Below are positions 12,799-20,858 of a stretch of 24,536 nucleotides of DNA, one piece after another. Source of the DNA: a virus. A model generated the notes under the pieces. The model was not told the DNA's origin. It saw only the letters and a list, made by a program, of their open reading frames with translations, and did not search any database. The DNA lies in the IMG/VR virus record IMGVR_UViG_3300047661_000100, positions 1-24,536 of that record; one strand, written 5' to 3'. The position numbers and the translations under genes were made by a program. The first letter of the stretch is position 1. Every line of letters starts with the position of its first letter.

Positions 12799-13197
12799 GT
12801 GTCATCCGCTGTGGGCGACAAAAAAGTCGCCAACGGAGAATGGCGTCGCGTCAATAATGAGCTCGGCGAGCATGTTGGTTATCAGGCCCTGGCTACATTC
12901 CAAACAGACAAAGACCTTCCATCGACCCCAAGCTCCTGCTCTATCACGGTGCGCCAGGTGGAGTTGATTGCGGGCACTGCGTTCAAGCACGGCAAGTCGC
13001 GCACGCTGGGGATGCCGGAAGAGAAGAGAATCTGCCGGCGCAACCCGAAGAGCGGAAGAGCGTTGCCGCCGGAAGATGCGGTAGAGCTGGCGCTGGCAAA
13101 GATGGAGCAATGGCTGCATCCTGCGTCGCGTATCGATGATGGACGCGGTGAGCCAGTATATGGCGATAAGGCTGTGCGGGTTTACCCCAAACCTTGA
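12799..13197 (+). CDS. Phage hypothetical protein
   Basis: A 132-aa protein. The credible coding part begins near GTG 12799 (SSAVGDKKVANGEWRRVNNE) and continues LGEHVGYQALATFQ, then SCSITVRQVELIAGTAFKHG, and ends with VYGDKAVRVYPKP. It looks like a soluble phage-encoded protein of unknown role. No start has a strong Shine-Dalgarno; the frame is open back to 12514 (GTG 12568 possible), but the upstream peptide looks non-coding. The start is therefore uncertain. It is followed by the membrane/lysis genes. Confidence 0.55.
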   Translation: MSSAVGDKKVANGEWRRVNNELGEHVGYQALATFQTDKDLPSTPSSCSITVRQVELIAGTAFKHGKSRTLGMPEEKRICRRNPKSGRALPPEDAVELALAKMEQWLHPASRIDDGRGEPVYGDKAVRVYPKP

Positions 13198-13213
13198 AAG
13201 CGAGGACGCCTGA

Positions 13214-13483
13214 GTGCAGATGCCTGTCACGGTGCAGCAGGTGCAATGGCCGTTTCTGATTGCTGTATTGATCGCGTCGTCTGTAGTGCTTACGGCGGTG
13301 TGGAAGATTGCACATGTGCTTCGTGCGTTTACAGCGCCATTGCGGCAGTTTGTGAGCGAGCACGATGCGCTTTGGGAAGACTACAACATCCGGACTGGCG
13401 GAACGTATCGGCGCGCGACTGGGCGCGGTGCGCCGCCGGATCCGGAGGATTTCTATCGTGCGCATGAGCCGCACGGTAATTGA
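13214..13483 (+). CDS. Single-TM protein near lysis genes
   Basis: An 89-aa protein with one clear membrane helix (WPFLIAVLIASSVVLTAVW, about 12-30) followed by a charged soluble domain (SEHDALWEDYNIRTGG...DPEDFYRAHEPHGN). GTG 13214 has GAGGA seven bases upstream; ATG 13220 is an in-frame alternative. Placement just before a holin-like gene and the endolysin suggests a lysis accessory or spanin/holin-like role, but no family is recognised. Confidence 0.65.
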   Translation: MQMPVTVQQVQWPFLIAVLIASSVVLTAVWKIAHVLRAFTAPLRQFVSEHDALWEDYNIRTGGTYRRATGRGAPPDPEDFYRAHEPHGN

Positions 13484-13529
13484 TAACCGGTAACCCGCCA
13501 AAGCAAGTGAAAAGAGGGGGCTGAAAAGC

Positions 13530-14297
13530 ATGAACCCTATTGAAATGATCCGGCTTATTGGACTTTGGGGAAAGTTCAAGGCCTTAGCGAAGGAGAAAGG
13601 AAGTTTTATGTCGAAGCTATCGCAGTATGTTCATTTGGCGGTCACGCTTGCGGGTGTGATCGGCGTTCCGACATTGGCGGGAAAATGGCTTGATCAGCCT
13701 GTACACGAGACCATCTTCGCGGTACTCGTGGGAGTTTCTGTGTTACTTCACGCGATGCTGCCGTCGATCTTCGGAGCTCCGAGCGATAATGCTCAGGCGG
13801 AGGCTGGACTGACAAAAGCAGGGATGATCTTGTTTTGCTTGCTGGTTGTGCCGAGTTGCTTTGGGCAGACGGCGACCTCGGACAGCATCCAGAATCTCTA
13901 CGCGGCGGGAGTATCTTACAACGTCAACGCTAGTCCAGGTATTGCCGGAACGGGACTTTATGCACGCTTAGTGGCTGGGAGTGGTACTTACGCATTTACA
14001 GCAGTGGATGCGCTACCAACCACTGTGAAGCCGTTCTCTGTGACCACCAATATCGGAGCAGGCATTGCACAGAAGCTGACCTCGATTGGCAAGGTCGACA
14101 TCTATGTACCGACCGCGGCGGGAATCAGTTGGAGCGGAACGAATACTGGCTGGCAGTGGAACGGCGGTGCGATCGCCGCGATTCCGTTGAAGAATGCTTA
14201 CTATCTCATGCCGACGATTCGGTTTCTGAAGTCTTCTGTGTCGGGCGGGTCGGACTACCAGCCGATTATCGGGGTTCTGTTCGGTTTGGGCAAGTAG
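13530..14297 (+). CDS. Holin-like N-terminus joined to outer-membrane barrel-like region
   Basis: A 255-aa protein. Residues about 30-80 contain two hydrophobic helices (YVHLAVTLAGVIGVPTLAG and TIFAVLVGVSVLLHAMLP), as in small holins. Residues about 95-113 read KAGMILFCLLVVPSCFGQTA, a signal-peptide-like segment, and the rest is Gly/Ser/Thr-rich with alternating beta pattern, as in outer-membrane barrel or surface proteins. The two parts may be a fusion or two overlapping products: ATG 13530 (GAGGGGG site), ATG 13608 (AAAGGAAG site) and ATG 13824 are all in frame. It lies directly before the endolysin. Holin function is inferred from position and topology. Confidence 0.65.
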   Translation: MNPIEMIRLIGLWGKFKALAKEKGSFMSKLSQYVHLAVTLAGVIGVPTLAGKWLDQPVHETIFAVLVGVSVLLHAMLPSIFGAPSDNAQAEAGLTKAGMILFCLLVVPSCFGQTATSDSIQNLYAAGVSYNVNASPGIAGTGLYARLVAGSGTYAFTAVDALPTTVKPFSVTTNIGAGIAQKLTSIGKVDIYVPTAAGISWSGTNTGWQWNGGAIAAIPLKNAYYLMPTIRFLKSSVSGGSDYQPIIGVLFGLGK

Positions 14298-14385
14298 CCG
14301 CAAGGATTGGATTCTAACGAGAAAACCCAACGAGGGCGCTGAGTAGTGAAATGCGAAAGGCGCCGTTTGATTTTAAGGGGAAGCA

Positions 14386-14826
14386 ATGCAGTTGACAGAG
14401 CATTTCACTGAAGAAGAATTGGGCGTTGCTGGTTGCGATCAGCGGCTTATCGCTAACGCTGATTATCTATGTATGAGTGTGCTGGAAGCGATCCGTGCGC
14501 AATGGGGTGAAGTGCGCGTGCATGATTGGTATCGCGACCCTGGGCACAATGCGCGTGTGGGTGGGAAGACGGCGAGTTACCACCTATTCGATGATGGCCA
14601 TGCAGCGGCAGATATAGACGTGCCTGCTGTGTCGATTCGCGGATTGTTCAATTGGCTATGTGAGAAGAGTGGCTTGCCATTCGATAAGGCGATCCTGGAA
14701 ACGAATGCTGCAGGGGTAGCAGCGTGCGTACATATACAGGTCGACCGGCTCAACGCACCGCGGCGGTGGGCATACATCGGAAGTACCGGCGCAGCCACGG
14801 AATATCTGCCGGTTGCGGTGAAGTAG
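14386..14826 (+). CDS. Endolysin, peptidase M15 family
   Basis: A 146-aa peptidoglycan peptidase of the M15 (VanY/D-Ala-D-Ala carboxypeptidase-like) type. Zinc ligands are visible: His66 in ASYHLFDDGHAAADIDV, Asp76 in the same box, and His116 in CVHIQVD. The SYHxxG(x)AAD pattern is diagnostic. No signal peptide or membrane helix is present, so export would need a holin. RBS AAGGGGAAG precedes ATG 14386. Cell-wall degradation at lysis is the likely role. Confidence 0.88.
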   Translation: MQLTEHFTEEELGVAGCDQRLIANADYLCMSVLEAIRAQWGEVRVHDWYRDPGHNARVGGKTASYHLFDDGHAAADIDVPAVSIRGLFNWLCEKSGLPFDKAILETNAAGVAACVHIQVDRLNAPRRWAYIGSTGAATEYLPVAVK

Positions 14827-14829
14827 GCA

Positions 14830-15186
14830 ATGCCAAGTCGAAGCAAGCATCCGTGCGGATCTCCTGGATGCGCGGCGCTGGTCATCGGCTCACGGTACTG
14901 CGTACAGCATCAGTCGCTCACGAATCAGGTTAAGCATGAGTTTGACCGATTCCGAGGCAGTGCCGCTGCGCGTGGATATGACCGTGCCTGGCGGATGTTT
15001 CGGGCGTGGTTCTTGCGTCGGCATCCGGTGTGTGTGGATTGTGAGGAGCGCGGCATTGTGCGACCGGCTACGGATGTGCACCACGTCCAGAAGGTTGCCG
15101 ACTATCCGGAGTTGGAACTGGTCGAGAGCAACTGCATGGCGCTTTGCCATGAGGATCACAGTATCCGAACGGCACGCGGTGAGTAG
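14830..15186 (+). CDS. HNH endonuclease (packaging-associated)
   Basis: A 118-aa HNH nuclease. An N-terminal zinc knuckle (C9, C14, C24, H27) precedes the HNH core: HPVCVDCEERG (C68, C71), TDVHHVQKV (H84/H85), VESNCMALCHEDH (N101, C106, H110). In HK97-like phages a similar HNH protein, encoded next to cos and terS, stimulates terminase cleavage of cos DNA. Here the gene is directly upstream of the probable cos region and terS, matching that arrangement. Start ATG 14830 lies three bases after the endolysin stop with a weak AGTAGG site. Confidence 0.9.
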   Translation: MPSRSKHPCGSPGCAALVIGSRYCVQHQSLTNQVKHEFDRFRGSAAARGYDRAWRMFRAWFLRRHPVCVDCEERGIVRPATDVHHVQKVADYPELELVESNCMALCHEDHSIRTARGE

Positions 15187-15403
15187 GTACTCCCGGTAGG
15201 GGAGGGCGGGTGAAATCCCTTAGCGCCTCGGTCTGGAGACCGACATAGCCTTATCCCTGGCGTGTCCACAAAATGGAGGTTTTGCCCAAAATATCCATTT
15301 GAAGTGGGTTTGACTAAATGCCCTAATGTTACGGCCTCTGCCAGCGCAGGAAAGGCCCTTCAAGGCTCTACTGGTTCTGAAATCTTGCGCGGAAGTGACC
15401 TGA
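15187..15403. other. Probable cos region
   Basis: A 217-nt non-coding gap between HNH and terS, the place where cos lies in HK97-type phages. It holds a G-rich tract (GGGGAGGGCGGGTGAAATCC, 15199-15218), a CTCCC/GGGAG hairpin (15190-15194 with 15200-15204) and a near-perfect dyad TCGGTCT-GG-AGACCGA (15228-15243). These are good candidates for terminase binding or nicking. The exact cut cannot be fixed from sequence alone. Confidence 0.6.
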
Positions 15404-15850
15404 ATGGCTGGACGGCCTCCTAAACCGACAAACCTCTTGCAGCTCACGGGAGCCTTCAAAGCGAATCCAAAGCGGGCCGCGGCGCGCGCAGGAGAACCCA
15501 AACCGGACGGCCCTTTGGGTGGACCACCTAAGCGCTGGGAGATTGTTTCTCCTGCGACTGGATACCAGGAAGCGGAAAAGATGCGCGGCCTTTGGGCTGA
15601 GGTCGCAGAGATGGCTCCCTGGCTTACGTCGGCTGACCGATGGACGGTCGAAAGCATCTGCGAACTGAAGTTTCGCGAGCGTAATCGCTCCATCAAGCCA
15701 GGTGAGCGCGCCGAGCTGGGGCGTCTCTGCGGAAAGTGTGGCCTCAATCCGTCTGACCGTGTCCGCGTCAACACCTTTCCCGCGGTCCCGCAGAAAACTG
15801 AGGCGGGCGATCCGCGCGACAAGTATATGGAGCAGCGTCGCCAAGGATGA
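15404..15850 (+). CDS. terS: Terminase small subunit (P27 family)
   Basis: A 148-aa DNA-packaging protein. The N-terminus MAGRPPKPTNLLQLTGAFKA is the signature of P27-type small terminases, followed by a Pro/Gly/basic linker (GEPKPDGPLGGPPKRW) and an alpha-helical central domain (WAEVAEMAPWLTSADRWTVE). It recognises cos DNA and recruits TerL. GGAAGTG lies upstream of ATG 15404. TerL begins eight bases after its stop. Confidence 0.9.
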   Translation: MAGRPPKPTNLLQLTGAFKANPKRAAARAGEPKPDGPLGGPPKRWEIVSPATGYQEAEKMRGLWAEVAEMAPWLTSADRWTVESICELKFRERNRSIKPGERAELGRLCGKCGLNPSDRVRVNTFPAVPQKTEAGDPRDKYMEQRRQG

Positions 15851-15858
15851 GTTAAGTC

Positions 15859-17541
15859 ATGGGTAGAGCCAGGAGCGTCGCCGAAAAGTATATCGCCGAC
15901 GTCCTGCGCGACAAGATTGTTGTTTCAAAGTTCGTCAGGCTGCAGATCGAGAGGCATGTTAAGGACCTGAAAGATGGCGCGGCCCGCGGCCTGGTCTTTG
16001 ATCGCAAAGCGGCTGAAGCTGTTATCGATTTCTTCCCGCTCTTCCTCAAGCACACTCAGGGAGAGTATGACGATCAGCCCTTCACCTTGCTGCCGTTTCA
16101 GCAGGCGCAGTTATGGATTCTGTACGGGTGGAAGTGGAAGGCCACCGGGTACCGCCGTTTCAAGTTTGCGTATAACGAGATCGCCGCCGGCAATGGAAAG
16201 TCGGCCTTTGCCTCAGGTCTCTGCCTCTATGAACTCTATGCGTTTGGCGAGCCAGGCGCAGAAGTATTCTCGGCATCGACCGACAAGAAGACAGCGAAGC
16301 TAGTCTTCGATACCGCCAGCCTGATGGTCAGAAAGTCTGACTATCTGCGTTCGCGGATACTTGTCGGCGTCGGGAACATGAGTCTTCCCGGAACGGCGTC
16401 GAAGTTTGAGCCGCTCGCTTCTGAGGACCAAAACCTCAATGGTTTGCGGCCATCGTTTTCCGTGCTGGATGAGCTCCATACACATCGCAGTTCGGGCGTG
16501 TGGGACCAGATCGTCACCCGCATGGGCAAGCGGCGTAACCCGCTGCTCTTTGCGATTACCAACTCTGGTTTCGACCGGCACTCAGTCTGCTGGCAGCAGC
16601 GTGAGTACTCTGTCAAGGTTCTGCTCGGCGTCATCAAGGATGACACCTGGTTCGCATGGATATGCGGCCTCGACGATGGAGACGATTGGGAGGACGAACG
16701 GAATTGGCCTAAGGCGAATCCTGCACTTGGCAGCATCGTGCAGCTTGAGACGCTCCGCGAACAAGCGGCTAAAGCAAAGAACGATCCGTCCGCGTTCAAT
16801 GCATTTCTCCGCTTTCAAATGTCCGTCTGGACCACCGGCCATTCTGCCTGGATGCCCATGGATAAGTGGGACCTGTGCGGCGAAGACTTCGCACTCGACT
16901 TGCTTCTCGGCCGCGTTTGTTTCGGCGGACTCGATCTCTCAACTACCACGGATATTTCTGCGTTCGTTCTTTTGTTTCCGCCCACGGTAGACGATCTCAA
17001 GTGGCGCGTTCTTCCGTTCTTCTTCCTACCTAAAGAGGCGATTGAGAAGCGTAGCAAAAAAGATCGCGTTCCCTATGACATCTGGGCGCTTCAAGGGCTT
17101 TTCATTCTCACCTCTGGAGACGTAATCGACTACGACTTCATCCGGTCAAAAGTTAACCAGGTCGCAGGCGAGTACGAGATCAAAGAGATTGCCTACGACC
17201 CGTACAACGCACAGCAGCTCGTCACGCAACTCACCGGAGATGGTTTCACGATGGTCCCGCTGAGGCAAAGCTTCCTCAGCTTGAACGCGCCCACCAAACG
17301 CCTCATAGAAATGGTTCTCACTGGTGTGCTGGCGCATGGCGGTAACCCTGTGCTTCGCTGGATGGCCAGCAATGTCATCGTTGCCATCGACGCGGCCGGC
17401 TGCATCAAGCCAGATAAGGCCGTAAGCAGCGAAAAGATTGACGGCATTGCCGCCCTGGTCGACGCACTGGCGCGGTCCATCGTGGTTCCATCTGACTCAA
17501 AGAAATCCGTGTATGAAGAGCGAGGGCTCCTAGTCCTATGA
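15859..17541 (+). CDS. terL: Terminase large subunit
   Basis: A 560-aa packaging motor and nuclease. The ATPase domain has LLPFQQAQLW (about 77-86), a Walker A AAGNGKS (109-115) and Walker B FSVLDELH (200-207). The RNase H-like nuclease domain shows metal-binding Asp residues: CFGGLDLSTTTD (D359, D365), AYDPYN (D447) and KIDGIAALVDA (D528, D535). Length and layout are typical of Terminase_1/HK97-like enzymes. The stop overlaps the next gene by ATGA. It translocates DNA into proheads and cuts cos ends. Confidence 0.96.
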   Translation: MGRARSVAEKYIADVLRDKIVVSKFVRLQIERHVKDLKDGAARGLVFDRKAAEAVIDFFPLFLKHTQGEYDDQPFTLLPFQQAQLWILYGWKWKATGYRRFKFAYNEIAAGNGKSAFASGLCLYELYAFGEPGAEVFSASTDKKTAKLVFDTASLMVRKSDYLRSRILVGVGNMSLPGTASKFEPLASEDQNLNGLRPSFSVLDELHTHRSSGVWDQIVTRMGKRRNPLLFAITNSGFDRHSVCWQQREYSVKVLLGVIKDDTWFAWICGLDDGDDWEDERNWPKANPALGSIVQLETLREQAAKAKNDPSAFNAFLRFQMSVWTTGHSAWMPMDKWDLCGEDFALDLLLGRVCFGGLDLSTTTDISAFVLLFPPTVDDLKWRVLPFFFLPKEAIEKRSKKDRVPYDIWALQGLFILTSGDVIDYDFIRSKVNQVAGEYEIKEIAYDPYNAQQLVTQLTGDGFTMVPLRQSFLSLNAPTKRLIEMVLTGVLAHGGNPVLRWMASNVIVAIDAAGCIKPDKAVSSEKIDGIAALVDALARSIVVPSDSKKSVYEERGLLVL

Positions 17542-18170
17542 AGAATCTCTTTGCTTATCTCGTCAAACTGCTACGCCCACGCAAAACTGTTATCTCGGCT
17601 CCGTGTCGTCGCTGGATTGACGTGATTGATTGGCTTAAATGTGAGGAAGAGTTTAATCGTTATGACCTCAAGGGGAGGCAGTGCTTTGGCGGCATCGCAC
17701 TCGCGAACATTGAGGGATTTTCGGTATTCGTGCTCGTGTTCCCTCCTATCGCCATCGATCCGAAATATTACGCGGTCTCTTTCTGTTTTCCTGCCAGGCA
17801 GAACGTAGAAGGTATCCGCCTACGGATAGGCGAACTCAATACAATCTTTCACCCAGAGGCAGTAGGTTTCGATCCATGGGAGGGGGCATCGCTTATGTCG
17901 CAGCTCTACGGAGATGGCCTCCCGACGGTGAAAGTGAGGCAAGGTTTTAGCTCGTTAAGTTCGCCCACCAAAAGAATGAAAGAGCTAGTTTTGTGGGGGC
18001 TTCTAGCGTTTAGCCGTGATTCGGTGCTGCTAGATGCGATTTATGGCTTTGAGGTGAGAGTTGATGCGTCGGGCAACGTTGCTCCAATTCTTGTGGGTAA
18101 AAGTCGTCCGATTGGTGCGCTGATCAACGCGCTCGCGGTGTCCGGTATGTCTGCGCAAGAGGGGTGCTGA
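17538..18170 (+). CDS. Duplicate TerL nuclease-like domain, catalytic Asp residues lost
   Basis: A 210-aa protein that aligns along its length with the TerL C-terminal nuclease domain: LKGRQCFGGIALANIEGFSV matches LLGRVCFGGLDLSTTTDISA; FDPWEGASLMSQLYGDGLPT matches YDPYNAQQLVTQLTGDGFTM; SSPTKRMKELVLWGLLAFSR matches NAPTKRLIEMVLTGVLAHGG. Key acids are replaced: A54 for TerL D359, G60 for D365, R190 and N197 for D528 and D535; only D112 (for D447) is kept. There is no ATPase domain. ATG 17538 overlaps the terL stop, so it is translationally coupled. It is likely inactive as a nuclease and may be a regulatory or structural subunit, or a decaying copy. Its sequence looks more AT-rich than terL. 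Confidence 0.85.
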   Translation: MKNLFAYLVKLLRPRKTVISAPCRRWIDVIDWLKCEEEFNRYDLKGRQCFGGIALANIEGFSVFVLVFPPIAIDPKYYAVSFCFPARQNVEGIRLRIGELNTIFHPEAVGFDPWEGASLMSQLYGDGLPTVKVRQGFSSLSSPTKRMKELVLWGLLAFSRDSVLLDAIYGFEVRVDASGNVAPILVGKSRPIGALINALAVSGMSAQEGC

Positions 18171-18174
18171 TCTT

Positions 18175-18342
18175 ATGAAGAAAAATCCTTCTGCAGTCGG
18201 GGACGCGACGGGCCTGTTCGGCATGGTCCTCATGAGCGTGGGCACCAGCATGATCTATCGTCCTGCTGGCGTCATCCTGGGCGGCGTTTTGCTTGTGCTG
18301 CTCGCGTTGTTCGGATTTAAACCTGAAAAGACTGAAAACTGA
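18175..18342 (+). CDS. Small two-helix membrane protein
   Basis: A 55-aa protein with hydrophobic segments TGLFGMVLMSVGTSMIY and AGVILGGVLLVLLALFG and a charged tail. AGAGGGG lies upstream of ATG 18175, and the stop overlaps the portal start by one base (TGATG). Such small membrane ORFs are sometimes found between terL and portal. Role unknown. Confidence 0.65.
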   Translation: MKKNPSAVGDATGLFGMVLMSVGTSMIYRPAGVILGGVLLVLLALFGFKPEKTEN

Positions 18343-19919
18343 TGGCCCTCTTCGGCAATATCCGCAACGCGATCAGTATCGCTGGCGACTCAGTTTCGCA
18401 GCCCACTGGATGGTTGCAGCGCCTGCTGGCGCTTTCGCAAACATCCTCGGGAATCACGATTCATGAGGCCAACGCGCTCACCGTCAGCGATGTCTACAAG
18501 TGCGTCAATGTCATCGCCCAAACTGTGGCGATGTTGCCCTGGAAGGTCTACCGTAACCTCGATCCGCGGGGCCGCATCGAGGCGAAGAAGCACTCGCTCT
18601 ATTTCAGGCTGCACGACGAGCCCAACGAGCGCATGACCTCGTACACGTATCGCTGGACTATGATGGCTCACTTGCTTATCTGGGGCCGCCACGCTAGTTA
18701 CATTGAACGCGACGCCGCCGGCAAGGTGGTTGCACTGCGGCCGCTTCGTCCAGACCTGTTTTACTGGCAGATCCGCGACGGGAAAATGTGGTTCTACGCC
18801 TCCACGATCGACGGCGTGCAGCAGCAGTTTTGGGAAGACGAGATCCTCTACATCACGGGTGGAACACGCGACGGCTATAACGCCTACTCGCCCACCAATC
18901 TGCACCGAGAGACGCTTGGTCTGAGTAAGGCGCTTGAAGTCTTTGGCGCGAAGCTCTTCGGTAACGGATCGATGCCGGGGGGCTTCCTAAAGCACCCGGG
19001 AAATCTCTCGAAAGAGGCTGCTCAGCGGCTCAAAGAGAGCTTCGAAGAAAAGCAGCGTGGCCTTGATACTGCGCATCGCCTCGCTGTTCTGGAAGAGGGT
19101 TTGGATTATGTTCCGAATCCGCTCGACCCGGAGAAGGCGCAAGCCATTCTTACCCGGCAATTCCAGCGTGCGGATCTGGCCGGCTTGTGGCGTGTTCCTC
19201 CGCACAAAATCGGAGACCTGAGCCGCTCGACCAACAACAATATCGAGCATCAGGATCTGGAGTTCCTGCGCGACTGCATCGCGCCTTGGCTGGTTTGTAT
19301 TGAGCAGGCCTGCAATCGTTCGCTTTTGCTACCACGCGAGAAGGGGAATTTCTTCACCGAGTTCGACGTCAACGGCATGATGCGCGGTGACACGGCGGCG
19401 CGCACGTCTCACTGCAAAGATATGTTCATGATCGGGGCTTACTCCGACAATGACGTCCGCGAATACCAAGGACTCAACCCAATTCCAGGCGGCGATCGCT
19501 ACTTTATCCCGCTCAATATGATGCCCATCGACCAGCTCGACGACACTCCCAACGCGGATACGCTCGACGAGGACGGCAAGCCAATTCAGCGGGCCATCTC
19601 TCCTGGCCAAGCGCTGGCTGCTGTCGGTCGCATCCGCCAGGCGCATGAGCGCTTTTTTCGAGACGCTGTGGGCCGCATTGTGCACCGCAAACCCGGCGAA
19701 CGGAGCAATTACGCGGAATCTGCGCTAATTTCGCCTATTTTGAGCCTGATTGAGGGTCTTTTCGACGAAATATCTGCGGAAAACAAGCTTTTTGCGAGCT
19801 CCTTTGCGCGCGAAATTGGCATCGACGCGCCCAATTGGGCGGCCGAAAACGCTGACATGATCGCCGGTTACCAGCTTGACCGCACGATCCGCATCCTGCT
19901 GCCGAGGAAGGCGAATTAG
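18342..19919 (+). CDS. Portal protein, HK97 family
   Basis: A 525-aa portal subunit. The N-terminal region contains the family signature AL(T)VSDVYKCVNVIAQTVAML followed by PWKVYRN, then LTSYTYRWTMMAHLL-type helix and GRHASYIERD. Central wing/stem features include the GNGSMPGGFL stretch and the NIEHQDLEFLRDCIAPWL helix. It forms the dodecameric DNA channel at one capsid vertex and docks TerL. ATG 18342 overlaps the preceding stop; the protease begins immediately after its TAG. Confidence 0.95.
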   Translation: MALFGNIRNAISIAGDSVSQPTGWLQRLLALSQTSSGITIHEANALTVSDVYKCVNVIAQTVAMLPWKVYRNLDPRGRIEAKKHSLYFRLHDEPNERMTSYTYRWTMMAHLLIWGRHASYIERDAAGKVVALRPLRPDLFYWQIRDGKMWFYASTIDGVQQQFWEDEILYITGGTRDGYNAYSPTNLHRETLGLSKALEVFGAKLFGNGSMPGGFLKHPGNLSKEAAQRLKESFEEKQRGLDTAHRLAVLEEGLDYVPNPLDPEKAQAILTRQFQRADLAGLWRVPPHKIGDLSRSTNNNIEHQDLEFLRDCIAPWLVCIEQACNRSLLLPREKGNFFTEFDVNGMMRGDTAARTSHCKDMFMIGAYSDNDVREYQGLNPIPGGDRYFIPLNMMPIDQLDDTPNADTLDEDGKPIQRAISPGQALAAVGRIRQAHERFFRDAVGRIVHRKPGERSNYAESALISPILSLIEGLFDEISAENKLFASSFAREIGIDAPNWAAENADMIAGYQLDRTIRILLPRKAN

Positions 19920-20768
19920 ATGAAGGGCAAAATGAAGCGAATTTTTGCTGCCGCGGTCATGAACTCGACTCTTGAGCTGCTCGTTTACGACGAGATTGGC
20001 GAAAATTTCTGGACTGGTGGCGGCATCACGGCCTCCTCGGTTGCCGCGGCCATCAAGGATGCCGGTATTTTTGACCGCATCTCGCTGCGCGTCAACTCGC
20101 CCGGCGGCGATTGCTTTGAGGGCGTGGCGATCTACAACCTGTTGCGCGCACAAGCGAAGCCGATCGATGTTTTCGTTGACGGTATCGCGGCGTCGGCAGC
20201 ATCTGTCATTGCCATGGCTGGTGACACCGTGAGCGTTGGTGTTGGCGCCATGATCATGATCCACAATGCCGCTGTCGGCATTTACGGGGATGGGCCCACG
20301 CTGCGCAAGACTGCCGACACGCTCGACAAGATTTCGCAGACGGTGGGTGGCATCTACGTTGCCAAGACGGAGCAGACGCCCGAGGCCATCAAGACTCTCA
20401 TGGATGCCGAGACATGGATGGGCGCTCAAGAAGCCATCGATAACGGCTTCGCCGATCAGATCCTCACCTTGGACGAAGGCGCAGCTACAGAGGCCCAGGC
20501 GCTCGTCAAGACGTTCAATCTGAGCCGCTACTGTAAGCACGTCCCAGAGAAGCTGCAGCGCACACGCAAGCCGCGCGCCGATACATCTGGATGCCAGTGC
20601 GATTGCCAGCCCTGCATCGATGGAGACTGCCAGGGTTGCTCGCATGATCCATGTGACTGTGAGGGATGCGATTGCCCACAGCATGACTCAAACGTGGGTA
20701 GCAAGGCTGCTGACACAGCGTTCGATGAAGTTGCGCGCCAGCGCCTTGCGCTTTACGAACGCTCTTAG
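19920..20768 (+). CDS. ClpP-like head maturation protease with Cys-rich tail
   Basis: A 282-aa prohead serine protease of the ClpP/S49-like type. Core motifs are RVNSPGGDCFEG (57-68), GIAASAASVIAMAGD with probable nucleophile Ser92, and MIMIHNAAVG with His115. It would process the capsid protein and scaffold. After about residue 205 comes an unusual tail with ten Cys in 28 residues (C225 to C252: CQCDCQPC, CQGC, CDCEGCDC), suggesting metal binding or disulfides. ATG 19920 follows the portal stop directly; ATG 19932 is an alternative. Confidence 0.92.
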   Translation: MKGKMKRIFAAAVMNSTLELLVYDEIGENFWTGGGITASSVAAAIKDAGIFDRISLRVNSPGGDCFEGVAIYNLLRAQAKPIDVFVDGIAASAASVIAMAGDTVSVGVGAMIMIHNAAVGIYGDGPTLRKTADTLDKISQTVGGIYVAKTEQTPEAIKTLMDAETWMGAQEAIDNGFADQILTLDEGAATEAQALVKTFNLSRYCKHVPEKLQRTRKPRADTSGCQCDCQPCIDGDCQGCSHDPCDCEGCDCPQHDSNVGSKAADTAFDEVARQRLALYERS

Positions 20769-20858
20769 CTAGATTGTATCGACTTGAATTGAATGGAGGG
20801 AAACAAGGTTGTCCATCGGGTCCGACAATAGATCAATGGGTGGGTATCGAGGTAAGCA

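Noticed and set aside
14335-14364. GGCGC/GCGCC inverted repeat before the endolysin as a terminator
   Set aside because: Only a 5-bp stem with a 20-nt loop and a broken T-run; not convincing.
19725-20684. A 319-codon minus-strand frame across portal end and protease
   Set aside because: Shadow of recognised genes on the plus strand; no family features.
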